Assembly: GCA_004123355.1 (NCBI GenBank)
Contig: SCHM01000001.1
Span: 4,146,001 to 4,210,000, forward strand
Direction: 5' to 3'
Source: Amphirosellinia nigrospora
Taxonomy: Eukaryota > Ascomycota > Sordariomycetes > Xylariales > Xylariaceae
DNA length: 64,000 nt
Below are positions 36,324-48,882 of the stretch, piece after piece. The notes below the pieces were generated by a model that searched no databases, had not been told where the DNA came from, and saw only the letters and a list, made by a program, of their open reading frames with translations. The stretch's first letter is position 1. Every line of letters begins with the position of its first letter. The position numbers and the translations under genes were made by a program.

Positions 36324-39300
36324 AAGTAACAGTGGCGTGAGCGTTAGGAGCCTAGTGATCACTTGATGACGGTGATGATGTCGCGTTTTCTTGGGGGTGC
36401 TCGCGGTATGCGGGATAAATTCTTTCCGGTGCCGAAAACGGGAGAGAAAGAACGAGCCGTCACGTCCACAATCGAATATCAAATCCGAGCAGACGGGAAG
36501 ACGCAGCGTAGAGGAAATCCTTAAGCGGCAAATGAACGCGTGCGCAAATTAAATTAGTTGAGTACTGATGCAAGCACCGTTTGCTGAGCACGGTGGTCGC
36601 AGTGAGAAAAGACTCGGGCCGTGTTGGCAAAGAAGGGAGAAAAAGAAGGCGGCGGCGGGCGGGCAACGGCTGTTTGCTCGTCGTGGTCGCAGGAATGAAA
36701 GTATGCTCGTCGCGCGAACAGTCAGATGACGCAGCTAGGCGCTGAAAATCTATGTTGCTACTGCTAGCAGGTTCCAGTCGCCGGGTGGGAAGCGGCAGAG
36801 AGACAAGGGGACGAAGGAGATGCAACGCGTGCGCAGGGCGTACGTTGCTCGGTCGCTGGATCGTGTCTCAACGGATGAGTGGGGAGGTATCTCTGTAGAC
36901 AAAAGCCCAGAGTTCCGGATGCTGTCCGTCCTAGAAGAAACAAGAAGTATCTCTAGGAGATGACGGGGCAAATAAACGACCTTCAGAAGGGGGTCTTCTT
37001 AGGTCGTTGTATTGATGATCGGAGATGATCAAGATGTGTGGGTGGTAAAAGGGTGGGAGAAAAAAATTATGATGGGAATTTTTTTGAAGGGGTTAAGGCT
37101 TTGGGGGGCCCAGCTGGGGTGCTTGCTTCGCTGGGCGCCGGCCATCAGGGATCCTACGAACCCTACTACCTACTACTATGTAGGTACCCAAGGGAGTCGT
37201 GGCGCACTGTGCCATTGTGTGGGCGCTGCTGGATCGCACCTAGGTTGGCAATGGCAAAGGAGCGGGCCACTAGCTGCCCATTGTACACTACATATTACCT
37301 AGATAGATTACACTATAGAGGTACAGTATGCTGTAGAACTGCTGCACAGTTGTACAATAGCGACCCCAGTTGTCTACCAATGGCCACCATTCTTCGAGGT
37401 CCATTCACTCCATCCACTCAGGCACTGGCTGCATGTGGCATGTTCGATTGCCCTCATCCCTCATTCAATCCCCAGCTCAGCCCACAAAATCACTTCAGCA
37501 CCGTTAAATCCATTCATTGTAACTATTTCCAACTCAATTGGGCAAATCAAGTCTCTATGTACCTGGGTAGTTATGTACCTACATATATGCAGGCGTCAAG
37601 CCAAGTTTTCTCAGCTACTGTTATGAATAACAAGAAACTCAAGACTACCACGAATAACCCTCCCAGTCACATGTTATCTTTGAACAAACGGATTTCGTAC
37701 TCCACCAAACTGTCTCCTCCCAACTAGGTGCACTTTACCTCACCAGGAACAAGTTAACCTCCTCTCTTACCCGAGAACATAGCACCCACTGGGTATCGGA
37801 TATACTTTCCCGATAAGCCCTACACACTATATCACACCTATACTTCTTGGTTTTTCCCTGTCACTCCTTTTGGTTTCTTTTGTTGGGAAGAAATGGAGAA
37901 AGAGCACAGATCTGGTGAAGGGAGCCTTGATTTACGACCCACCAGTATCCATTACCTTCATTTTTGTTTGCTGCGGTTTATTGTTTGTGAAATCATAATA
38001 TTCACCATATATACCAAAATAATGTCACGATATGATTTTACCATCTCGATCCGATCTAGATAGATCCGCAATCAGAGCTTCGACTAAGCAATGCGGCCTC
38101 TAGTCCGAGCCTTCTCTGGGTTTCCCTTTGAACCATGTTCACTCTTGCATACCTACTTAGGTGCATAAAGCAGTCTGCTTCAATTGGAACCAATCGCTGT
38201 TTAAATTGGTGATTTAGGCATTACACTGTTTGCATGGGCCATGCCTATCGTTTACTATGTTAACTTATGTCATTCGTAGGATTATCGAAAAACCATGCGC
38301 GTTAACTTGGCTTAAACATGAGTGCAAATCAAGACTTCCAGTTCTCCCGGCTCACCACAAATTATTAATTATTAATCTTCACTTACTTGCCTCTTAGTAG
38401 AAGTAAAGGCAGCTAAAGGTAGCGGGACCTGAGCAGTGCTGGTTTATTGAGCATATACTACCAATATTTCCTTTGCATAGGAGCAACGTAAATAATTGTC
38501 GTTAACATAGGTACATACACCGAAGTTGTTAACGTTCTACCTTGGAGACTAAGGACCGCGGGTTCAAAGGTAATGATATCAACCTGTCCACCATATGCCG
38601 TACCACTTTAGTTGACAAAATTACACGAAAAATGGAAGTGGCAATAGCGTTGAGCCTAATTTATCGTGCACTTGGTACCTGACCTACTCTACCATTTTGA
38701 ATTTCGATCGTAAAGATACCGCCAGACATAAAGCACAGGTAGGTTAGGTAGGTTAGTGTAATCGAAAAAGGTGATAGAGGTACTTTAGGCCAGAAACCCT
38801 AGCCCAAGCAAAGTCGTCCCCTCTCAAAGTAAACTAACTCCGAACAACTGCTTTTTACAAGCGCATTTAGATCGTCCACCAACCAGAACAGAAGCTGGCT
38901 ACTTAGAAGAGTCATTCCGAGTTCCCAGCTAGCCAGCCATTGCCCGTGGCGTTCCTATTCCCGTTAACCGCCCTACTACTACTGATTGAGTACGGTCATC
39001 ACCCACAGTAGTTCATATAAAAATTTCTTCCCCGACTGTATGTACGTAGTAGACAGGTAGTCTGCATATTCACGTGTAGCCGTGGCGCACAACACGCAGC
39101 TCTAGATACCTTATTGCACCCACGTACGTAACATTGCATCGCACAATCGCCCAGCTGTGAGTCACTTGACTTGCCTTAGTATGAGTCGCAATGTCGCAAT
39201 GCGCCTTATCCAGCCAGGCCTGCAGTCATCCTAGCATCACACCAACTCAACCCTAGGCACGCCGCTGGGCAAGTCCGTCCATCGTAGAAATATTATTTCG

Positions 39301-40338
39301 ATAACGACCCCAGGATAGTCTATAGATGGAGCCTATATAGACTAATCTACAGCACTACATTCCAGCTTAAAAAGAAAATTAGAGAAGTCGAAAAATAACA
39401 TCGTATCTGAGTAAATAGTCTACTCATAATATCAACACCACCCTTCAATACTAGATATCGCGCATGAGCCTAAAATAGCATGGGTAGCCGGGTAAGCCCA
39501 ATGACAGGGCTCTGGGCCCGGATGCAGAATGACCTCAGGGCCCATCGCTTTTTGGTGGATCCTGACTTTACCCAAAGCTCGACTTAATTGATGTTTGGAA
39601 GCATACCTAACACTATCTTGCAAAAGCCGAAGACCGGTAATCTAAAATGTCTCAAAAAAATTAAACAGTCATTAAGCTAATAAACAACCGTTCTTTGACG
39701 ATTAGAACATGTGTGTAACTGTCGAGCTTTGACTGAGAATTGGACTTGGTTAATGGTCGCCGAATTTCAACAATCTTGCTGAAGTCTATGTCAAAAGAAC
39801 TTCACTATTACCTACCTGAAGGTGCGGACCATTGGGCTCTATCTACTTGTCTTGCAACGAATAAAATAAGCGAAATACAAGAATCCTTAAGGCAGCACAA
39901 ATAGACAACCATGGCCCAAGCATTCAAGTTAACTTTGTACCTACCGAACTAAGCATACAGTGAGTATGCTAGCCCTTACGCACTGTATATCACCACGCAC
40001 GTAATTTCAACGAATATGATAAGTAGTAATTGTACCACATTATTCCACGTGCTTCGCATGGATTGTGTATGATTGTCGGTGACTTTCCTTATCCCCGGAG
40101 AATGTAGCACAAAGATAAGTTGGTCTATCGCCAGGGCTACCGGTATTCTCAGAAAGATGAGCTTGATGGTTGCTTTTAGGTTCTACTTCTTCGTCTGCTG
40201 TTACTGTAGAGATACATATACATGATTTGGATTTACCCGGGTTGGTGGGTGTTGGTGGTATTAGGGCTTAGACGCCTCAGCTACCGCATCATCAACACTC
40301 TAACAAATCGAAAAAAAGTCATGAAAAATCTACTGCTT
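36324..40338. other. 4-kb gene-free interval
   Basis: The left end is the eIF4G promoter and leader, and the right end is the 3' region of the Aquarius gene. The middle is AT-richer, dense in stops and holds scattered TAGGTA-type words. A 229-codon open frame (37038-37727, +) has no ATG near its start and no protein-like pattern, so I do not call it. A GGTTCAAA word at about 38568 resembles a tRNA B box but no tRNA folds around it. Confidence 0.55.
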
Positions 40339-43300
40339 TTACTCATCCTTCGACTCTTGGGGAATTTCTTCCTGTTCCTCGTCATCATCACTCGCAGCAT
40401 CGACATATTGTACTTCGTCATCCTCACGAATGGGCTGTAGCTTTGCCTCGTCAACTACTACTTCTTCTTCTTCGGAAGACCTTGCTCGGCACGTAGCTGT
40501 TTGACTTTTGACACTGTCATCTGGTAAACGAATTGACCAAGATGCTCTACGCCCTCCATAGTGGCTTCATTAGGGGCCGTCGTTCCTTTTTCTTCGGCCA
40601 AGATGCGACTTGACGGCCACATCTCACCCGTCGATAGCATTAACTTATCTGGTCGTTGGAGAAGTAACTCGAATGCGGATCGAAGCTCGTAACATGCCTC
40701 GAATACCTCCCTTCGGCCAACGATGTACAAGCCAAGGCGGGCGCGGGAAAGTGCCACTGTTAGGCGTCGTATGTCTCGAAGGTAGCCGACCCTCGATGTA
40801 CGTGTAAGTGAGAGAATGATATCTAGATAGAATTAGTGTTTTACATTTTTAAGTACGTAACACGGGACTTCAACTTACAGTCATTTTGTTCGCCCTGATA
40901 TTTATCGACTGTAGTGACGATTTTGGGCATGCCAAAAATGGCCTCGTTCTCACACCGGAAGGCTAGAATGTCTTTGACGAGTGCTCTTTGCCCAGCATAT
41001 GTTGTTAAGATGCTGATTTTTGATGCCGGGTAACCGAGTAACCGCATATACTGATAGAGCGCAACAGCATACTCGGCTTCACCTAGGTTTTGGATGAAGT
41101 GAGGGGTCGGTTCCACTTCTCCATGACCCTTATAATTAGGTACGTCGATGAATTGGTAGTCGTATTTAAACCCAGCATTGGCGGTTTGGAACTCTCTAAG
41201 GCTTTCGACATGCGGTAGATTTCCAAGGTTCGGGTATCTCCACTGGTATAATTCTGCAATGGACGGTCGTGCACGACCCTGTTGGTCAAGGGTGACGACT
41301 GGTATCCCAAACGAACGAGACGGGAGAATAGTGACTGTTCAAGATTCGCATAGTGTCTAAAGGCGAGACTTTGAATTACAGGAGAATTCTGATAATGATC
41401 ACCGCAGAGAACAACCCTCTGTAAGGCCAATTGCCCATCTTTGGGTTTTTGCATAGCGAGAGGAATGAAGTTCTCGATTTCGGTAATTTGTGCAGCTTCT
41501 TCCATCACGACATTGTCATAGTGGAAGCCCAGGGACGCAATCGGATCGTCGCATAGCAGCATGGGTCGACGTCATAGCGATAATGCGAGCTTCGTTCGTA
41601 AGGAGGTAGTTGGCCTTGTCACGGTCTCGTCGCAGGATCTCGAAAGGCTGAACATCCTCCAACTCAGAGAACATTTTTGATATATGTCGGTAGCAGCCTT
41701 TAGCAATATCTACAACAGCTGGTCGAGGGTCTTCGGCGGAGAAAAGCGGCTGGGGTGCATCGAAGAAGAATTCGTGGAAAGGGAATGATTGTATGATATC
41801 CGCAGCGGATGAGCTGTCATCGTTCATAATTTCAGTAAACTTGTTCCAAGCAGGTCGCACATAGACCGAGTTAAAGTAACCAGCTGTCTCTGCCGAGTTT
41901 CCATGAGCGCCTGGCGCACCCATGCTCGCAGCTAGACGATTCACTTCTTGTAGATACCGATCTCGGATCTCCAAAAATGATTCTACTCGCCCATGTTTAC
42001 TAAAACTCCCTTCAGTATCGAGTTCTTCTTCGCCGTGGCCGAGCCGTAAAAGATGTCGCTCATCAATGTCCAAGGCCACGATCTTCGCGAATAGCTGGTT
42101 CAATGCCTGGTTGGAATGGGCGATTAAGAGTGTTCGCTGTTCGGAAGTTGTGATAGATATTGTTGATTATCTGTGTTGCAACATCAGTTTTCCCTGTTCC
42201 CGGTGGTCCAACAATGACAGTCAGGCCCGGTTGAGTTCCAGACATGATAGCTTCAATCTGAGCCGTCGTGAAATGGACCGTATTTAGCTTAGGAGCGTCA
42301 ACAGGATACGGCCCTAAATTTGGTGGTTTATATGTAGAGACTTTATATGTTTCAATTTCGGCAAGCATAGCTGGCTCCGTGTCTCTTCTCCTTTTTTTGG
42401 ATCCTTTCACAGACAATTCTTCCGGCGATTTATCTATCTTTTCAAGAACATAGGGAGGACCAAAACTGCTGGTCACTTCGAAGCCTGGTTCGATGGTCTT
42501 CCCGGGAAGACTAGCAACAAGATGCTGCCAATCTAAAAACGTATCTCGAAAATCAATCCTGCTGACGCGGTTTGCTAAATGTTTATAAGTCGCCCCTGCA
42601 GGGTCTCCATAGCCGAGAAAGTTTTCATGCAACCATGATGCCAATGGGACCTCGGAAAGCGTCAACATACGAATGGATTCGAGTACGGGCTTGAAGTTAT
42701 TCTCCCTGCCACTCCGGCGAACGATGAGGTTAATACGCTCATACACATCTGGTTTGCCTTTTGAGGCTCGTTCCATATCCTCCTTGTACGTCTTGGGGTC
42801 CAGTCGCAATTGCATGCGTCGGGTGGTTGACCTATTCTGGCCACTGAAATAGGCAGAGGGGTCCCTGATCGACTTCCCTTTGTCGTCTAGAATCTGTGCG
42901 ACTTCGGCTGTGCGAACTGTGATAATCCCGAGCTTCTTCGCCTCAGATATACCGTTGTCACTTCCATTCGTTGCAGCTGTCTGTGCGGGGGCATCCACGG
43001 CAATAAGGAAGACAACGTCATCGGGGCGAAGCGAATCCCATTCTCGTCTGATGCGATCCCCTAATCGACGGAAATCGAGCGAGATTTCCGCTCGAACAGC
43101 AGATGGTTTATCATCCCCAACCTGAGGCGGGACCACTTCTAGGATTGAAGGCCGAGATATGGGTAACGCCATCTTTGATGAACCAGCAAAACCTGTCTCT
43201 CCTGACCGTCTCACTTCTGGTCTTAATCGTCGTAACACATCGCTGATGTCTTTTCTTATTCCATAAAATGACTCGCAGCGGTAAAGAATTAAAGCCCTCC

Positions 43301-44781
43301 ACAGAAAATCCCCCACGGACAGATACTGGAGCTTTAGCTTTGGCAGCGCGAGCGGTCGTGAGCCATCATAGTTATCAGTCCTTAGCAGGCTCTGGTCGAA
43401 GAGACTATCCTCTGTCGGGAGTATGCTCATTTCCCGGGCTGTTTCTTGAAAGGTCTTACGTTTCTCGAACGTCGATAGTAATACCTCCATCAAGAAGTTC
43501 CGGTCAATAACCACGTTAGTCGACTCGGGATAATTTGTCCGTAATTCGAGGAGGGACACAAGCTTCACCAGCTCGTCATCCCCTAAAACTTCAAGAAGAT
43601 TTTCGAGATCGTTCCTCCTATCGATAGAAGCATAGTTTGAGAGGGCCAAAACAGTCAGCTTTTCCTTGAAATACCGGAGTGAAACTCTTTGCAGCTTCCC
43701 GAGCTCGGCGCAGTGCCGATCGTATGCTTCGGTCCGGCTGTGTTGTGCTCCCGTCTGGTCGTCAATAGAGAAATGCAGATAATGGCTCAATAAAGCAGAT
43801 TGTTCACGGAGCAAGGTATTGGCCTCATCGCTGAACATAGGTGATAGACGCAAGGCTGGTAGTATATGTAGGTCTTGAAGCAGGCTGTTGACGTATCGTC
43901 GCGTAGGAAGCTGGCTCAACAGGTCCGATATAAACTCAACGAAGCGCTCACAGTATAGGACGTTCTCTTCCGTCCGTTTTTCTGCGTATAGTAATCGTAG
44001 AAAATCCAAGGTGAGCGTATATAGCCAAGCTCTCTCGAAACGTAACCGAGCTTTCATGGTATCATCAGCGGAGTCATACCGTTTACCAGCCGCTTTCCAT
44101 GACTTCTTGAGCTGTGGCGTCTGTGCCAACTTGGTCTCGCGCTTCGCATCAGACGAGAGATTGTGCCAGGTAGCAATGGAGACAAGCGGTGCGCACTCCT
44201 TTCTTACACTAGTCCAGTCCAGACTCTGGAAGGCGAAGATGATGAAGTTCAGGAGGTGTGTTCGAATGGTCCAGGACAGAGTGTGATCAAGACTCATAGA
44301 TAGGACGCGGCTGAACAAGCTCGAGAATTCGGCCGGCCGATCCTCGAATATGCTCCAGGTTTCGAGTCTCTCGCGGGCCTTTACATTGGTCAACAAGGCG
44401 ATCAGGAGAACGTGGAAGTTTGACGAGTTTTCAGAATATCCCGGCCAAAGGTAACTGGGAGTTGTTAGCGGATGGCTAGATAGGCGCAAGGGGGGTTGGG
44501 CGGCTCAGCTGTTGGTACCTTTCTAAAGTCTGTAATCCTTCGAGAACGAGCAACGACTTGTACGCGAAAGCATCCTTCTCCAGCACATCCCATATCTCTT
44601 TCTTCAAGACGTCATTCTTGACCTTGACCTTGGCGGCGCCCTTGGTGGTCTTCAGCCAGTGCCGCTTTGCCAGCTGGGCGAACTCGGACTCACCCTCCAA
44701 GTCGGCAACCGTCGGCCTCGCAGGCGGTTTGTCGCGTGCCTTGGCCCTAGCGGAGCTCTTCAGGCGCTTCGCGGTCGGCAT
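40339..44781 (-). CDS. Intron-binding spliceosomal helicase Aquarius (Cwf11/IBP160-like)
   Basis: Aquarius is an SF1 RNA helicase of the spliceosome that binds introns upstream of the branch site. Exons: 44781-44519 ([18 protein letters not shown]), 44454-40879 and 40822-40339. The N-terminal armadillo-like region ([20 protein letters not shown]) precedes the helicase core. Walker A is [19 protein letters not shown] near 42.19 kb, the DEAD-like motif II is [14 protein letters not shown] near 41.50 kb, and late motifs are [13 protein letters not shown] and [16 protein letters not shown]. Frame breaks: two lost C near 42145, an ambiguous one near 41550 (one extra or two missing bases), one G near 41300 and one A near 40468. 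The last exposes a conserved-looking acidic tail ([20 protein letters not shown]) ending at 40339. Corrected length is about 1442 residues. It is divergent from the THO1 gene. Confidence 0.95.
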
Positions 44782-45498
44782 CGTCGCAAGTATTGTCTAG
44801 AGCTGCTGGGAGATCGGTCGCCGATGGTGCGCATGCAAATGGTGGTTGAGCAGCTCCGGGCTTGGGGCGGCAAACAGCTGCGAGGGCTGCGTGGCTGACG
44901 GCGCATGAGGCTCAGGACGTCATCACCATTCGTGAATTTTTGTGGCGTGGCATAGAGCAGCAGCGTGTTTTTGTCTTAGCCTCGTCGCGTTCCCACGCTA
45001 TAATTCATGTGCTGTAACTGGAGGTTAGGTAGTTCCCTCCCCTCCCCGCTTAGCGTAACTCATGCGCAAATCAATGCGCTAAGCCATATCAGTCAGGCTA
45101 CAGCACACGGCCTCCACTTGCCCGTACCTAACCTAAGTAAGTACTATGTAAATCTTATCTGGAGCTGCCATGCTGCAGCTAAACTAGCGTGATAGTCAGT
45201 CTTAGGTACCTAAGGGAGCGATTGTGCTGTATCCCCCGAGCTTCACAAAGAAAACATCATGTCCCACAGCTAGCTTTACCCATCTAGCTACATATGCGCC
45301 GCGACGGAACACGAGATGCATGTCTCTTGCCCGATCTCTACCAGTTCCTCGTCATCTCCCACTCGTCGCGAAAAAGGTGCACCAATCCCCGTTTGATTCG
45401 ATTCTCCCGAGGCCTACCCACCATATCGAGGGTAAAGAGAACGCTCGTCACACACGTCGATCGCACATCTCGTGAACCACCACCTCCACCACACCGCC
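44782..45498. promoter_or_regulatory. Divergent promoter: Aquarius gene / THO1-GK gene
   Basis: A 717-base head-to-head spacer between two genes for co-transcriptional RNA handling. It contains the 14-base palindrome CTTAGGTACCTAAG at 45201-45214 and a C-rich leader just before the THO1 start. No gene fits inside. Confidence 0.6.
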
Positions 45499-48210
45499 AT
45501 GTCTTTGGCTGGTCTCTCCGAGGACGAAGTGCCTCAAGTGTTGGCCTTGACCGATCTCGTTAAGGAGGCATTAGTCCACGCGCAAGCCCTCAAGCCCGCT
45601 GCAACAATCGAGCCCCCCTTACCAAGTCTCATTTCGAATCCTTCGTTGCTCGTCTGCCTGCAATTTTCGCTCCGCCGGGGCCTACCTCCCAGAGCAGAGA
45701 TGTCGATAAAACTAGATTATATGCTACCGTCGAGACCGCGGCGCGAAAAATCTTCAGCTCCATGGTTGTAAGTCGAATCTACCTCGCCGTCTCCGATCAC
45801 CCGCTAAAAGAAGTGCCCTTAGGCTGGCACGTCTATCAATACTCCTGAGTTCGTCCGTGTCTGGAATCTCTTCGATTTCCTCTCCGTCTTATCCGACAAC
45901 GAGCAGTGCGACCCGGCCCTTCTTTTCTGGCTCGTCGAAGAGCTACTGGACAGCCAGACTGTTGATGGTTGTCGCAAAGTTTTCGATTTTCTCGAGTCCA
46001 GGAGGGAACGGATCACGGCTAAAAACTTGAAGCAGAAGTCCTTAGTTATTCTGAGATCCTGCAATGATCTGCTGCGAAGACTGTCGCGTGCTGAAGATGC
46101 CGCTTTCTGCGGCCGGTGTACATCTTTATGTTCCAGAGTATCCCTCCGGGTGATAGAAGCTCGGTCAATTTGCGCGGCGAATATCACGTTGAGAATGTCA
46201 CAGCCTTTGAAGAAGTTCCCACCGCTCTCGATGGAGCAGCTCCTGACAAAATGGATGTTGACGCAGAAGGCGATAACCCGCAAAACGAGGGTAAGGAGGT
46301 CAAGCCTACAACGAAGGTTGTCTCTTTTGGGTCCAAAACAAGTCCGAATCAGATAAAGCCCTGGATACGGACGCGCTATATCCAGTCTTTTGGTCTCTCC
46401 AGCATTTTTTCAGCCAACCTACCACACTCTTCGACACCTCCAACCTCACCAAGTTCAAGAGCGGTATAGAGGCTACCATAAATGCATTTGAGGCGGTTGA
46501 GAAAATCCAGAAGACCACAAAGGGTCCCGACGACTACAAGTTAATTCCCCAAAAAAGAAAAGGAGCGGAGACGAATGAAGATTTGCGTAGCACTAACAAC
46601 AACCCAAAGTACCTTACAAGCAGAGAACTTTTCGAGCTAGAGGTATGCGCAATGTCTACCTCAGCTACATTTATCGCGGAGCTAACTCAACCGCCGATCA
46701 GATCAGCGATCTCTACTTCAGACGTCACATCCTGATCCAAGCCTTCATAATATTAGACTTCCTGCTGTCTCTCACGCCGCAAGCTAGGGCGAAAATCGCG
46801 AACGTCCAACAGAACAGATCTGTAGTCTACGCGGATAAGAATCTAAGTGAAGACGATGTTAGTAATCCGCCCAGAAATTTCTCGCCATAATCTAACTTTT
46901 CAATAGGCAAAATGGGCCAAAGGCATGAAGGATAGGATCATGGCCTATATACAAGCAGAGTCGGATGGGTTTTTCTTCTTTAGAGTGGTCGAAAGCGTTA
47001 TATCGAGAGATAAGGGTTGGGTTCGCTGGAAAGTAGAGAATTGCCCCCTATTGAAAGACCCTCCGTTTCCCCTGGGGAATTCAACGATGCGAAAGCCAGC
47101 GCAAAACGCCTTGCGACCAGCAGAAGACCCAAGGCAGGTATGAATTCTTTATCCCTCGCCTTCATGGATGAGAAAGACAGCAGTCAATCTCTTGAAAGGT
47201 TGAAGGACCCAGCAAGATGGAAGCTTCCTGATTTAGAAGAGTTCAAGAAAAAGATTGCCACTGACGATCTTGACTTCGACTTTGCCAATACTGAAAAAGA
47301 AAAAACACAACTTCTCGAGTCGAAAGCTAGTAAAACATGGAGAGCCTTGAGAATCGCCAGGCGGTCCAAGCTTGCCACATTTGATAAAATAGAAGACTGG
47401 AGAAACGTTGATGCGATCTTCCAGGAATTAGACGCCGAAGAAACGAAACAGGAGGAGGAGGGTGACGCAAAAGGGCGACAACCGGAGAACAGAAAGCCAA
47501 TAATATTATCCGGGCCTAGTGGCGTGGGTAAATCAACTCTCATCTCTTTGCTACTCGACAGACAGAGGGGCGCATTCAACAAGATCATACAACATACTAC
47601 CCGAACTGCAAGAGAAGGCGAAGTCAACGGCCGGGATTTCTACTTCGTCGATACGAAAACCTTCAATACTATGCTAGACGGAGACTTTTTTCTCGAGACC
47701 AGCACTCATGATGATGTCCAGTACGGTACAAGTCAAAAACTTGTTCATGCTCCAGAAACATCGGACAAGGTTCCTCTCATTCGCCTTGACCAAGAGGTAA
47801 GTTTCCTTCCCTTCTCCAACAACGTGCTACACATGCTACACATGAAGACTAAGCAGTTTATTTAGGGTACTCAAATGGCCAAAGACAATGGGTTCTCTGC
47901 GAGAGTGGTTTTCATTGCTCCGCCAAGCCTAGACGTATTAGAGACTCGCATAAGGAAGGATGGAGCCCTACCCAAAGAAGAAGTTCAACGCAAGCTAAAG
48001 ACTGCTCAAGAGGAGATTGACCAGTCCGGATCTAGCGATCTGTACGACAAAGTTGTCACAAACGATGATCTGGAAAGTGCCTACAAAGAACTAGAGGCAT
48101 TTATATACGAAACGCCCAAGGCCAACGGCATTCACACGGACGAGGCGGCGGATGAGGATGACACCGCGATGAGAGAGGCGACCAACGATGAGGATGCGGG
48201 TGTATCATAA
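45499..48210 (+). CDS. THO complex subunit 1 (Hpr1/THOC1) fused to a guanylate-kinase-like domain
   Basis: THO couples transcription elongation to mRNA packaging and export. The THOC1 part runs from MSLAGLSEDEVPQVLALTDL through LLFWLVEELLDSQTVDGCRK, LVILRSCNDLLRRLSR and FMFQSIPPGDRSSVNL to LYFRRHILIQAFIILDFLL. It continues in the same open frame into a guanylate-kinase fold at about residues 612-800. That fold shows the P-loop SGPSGVGKSTLISLLLD (47.51 kb), HTTRTAREGEVNGRDFYFV, GDFFLETSTHDDVQYGTS, FIAPPSLDVLETRIRK and VVTNDDLESAYKEL. Introns: 45768-45822, 46643-46701, 46858-46906 and 47797-47865; none separates the two parts. Losses near 45616, 46113, 46339 and 47046 break only the THO half. 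Corrected length is about 827 residues. Animal THOC1 ends in a death domain instead. Several GMP-contact residues look altered, so catalysis is doubtful. Confidence 0.9.
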
Positions 48211-48268
48211 TGTACGATTTAAGTGTTCTTAGATAGAGATCCAGTGGAAATATGCCGGCGACTTAGGC

Positions 48269-48882
48269 CTAAGCCACCATGAGCGCGGGATAATCATTCT
48301 CAAAAAAGCGCTCGTTGTCCGCCAAATAGCAAATACTTGATACCCCATCAGATCCACGCTGTACATGCCTCCCGCGTCGAGTCATCCGAAATAGCACCAC
48401 GCCGTTACGTTTCAACTTTAGAGTTAAGTTTGCCGTGAACCCACCCACCTTGCATCGCATTGCAAAACTAGCTGTAAGAATTCAACTCTGCTGTTTGAGG
48501 AGCTAGCTAGTATAAGATACAGGCAACTAGATTTTCATCGACCCTTCACTTCTCCTACCTGTATACCAGATCTCATAGATTACTTGAAAATAAAGCCCAT
48601 CGGCTGATAAGCATAGGTCATGTCCAACAAACATTGGGCCATTGTAGGGAAGTCTGTTGTCAGGATTCACTAAATATCCGAAGTTCATAGCGTAGCACCG
48701 ATCATGTTCGTTGGCAAATAGACAGTCGGGAATAGGTGCTAAAAGCGTGATGATTTGAAAAACCCGAGTCAATATGTAAATACACATACATAAGCATGCT
48801 GATAGTGTCCGTCGATAGAACACACGATTGATGCTATATATGTGCCTAGGAACGACGAGATTGAGGGACCAGAAGCCGCCAT
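48269..48882 (-). CDS. Possible small multi-exon protein with several cysteines
   Basis: Not recognised. Three minus-strand segments have coding character and plausible splice sites. Around 48860-48790 the frame reads RHIYSINRVFYRRTLSACL. It is followed by a 51-base intron (48789-48739; GTATGT, TTGACT branch, TTTTAG). Next comes 48738 to about 48585, reading PIPDCLFANEHDRCYAMNFG and then GHDLCLSADGLYFQVIYEI. After a GTATAC...CTAG intron a third segment runs to the stop at 48269 (FAMRCKVGGFTANLTLKLK, then SSICYLADNERFFENDYP). The frames join in phase if the first exon uses the RHIY frame, but no ATG was found for that frame; ATG 48882 belongs to another frame and marks only the outer limit. 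Six or more cysteines suggest a secreted or folded small protein. Confidence 0.38.

Noticed and set aside
37038-37727. 229-codon open frame on the plus strand in the 4-kb gene-free interval
   Set aside because: It opens on GTG, has no suitable ATG, no domain-like pattern and no splice-linked neighbours. Composition looks like translated spacer.
38540-38575. tRNA-like B box (GGTTCAAA) after a small hairpin
   Set aside because: The hairpin loop lacks the conserved T before an anticodon, and no acceptor stem or A box fits around it.
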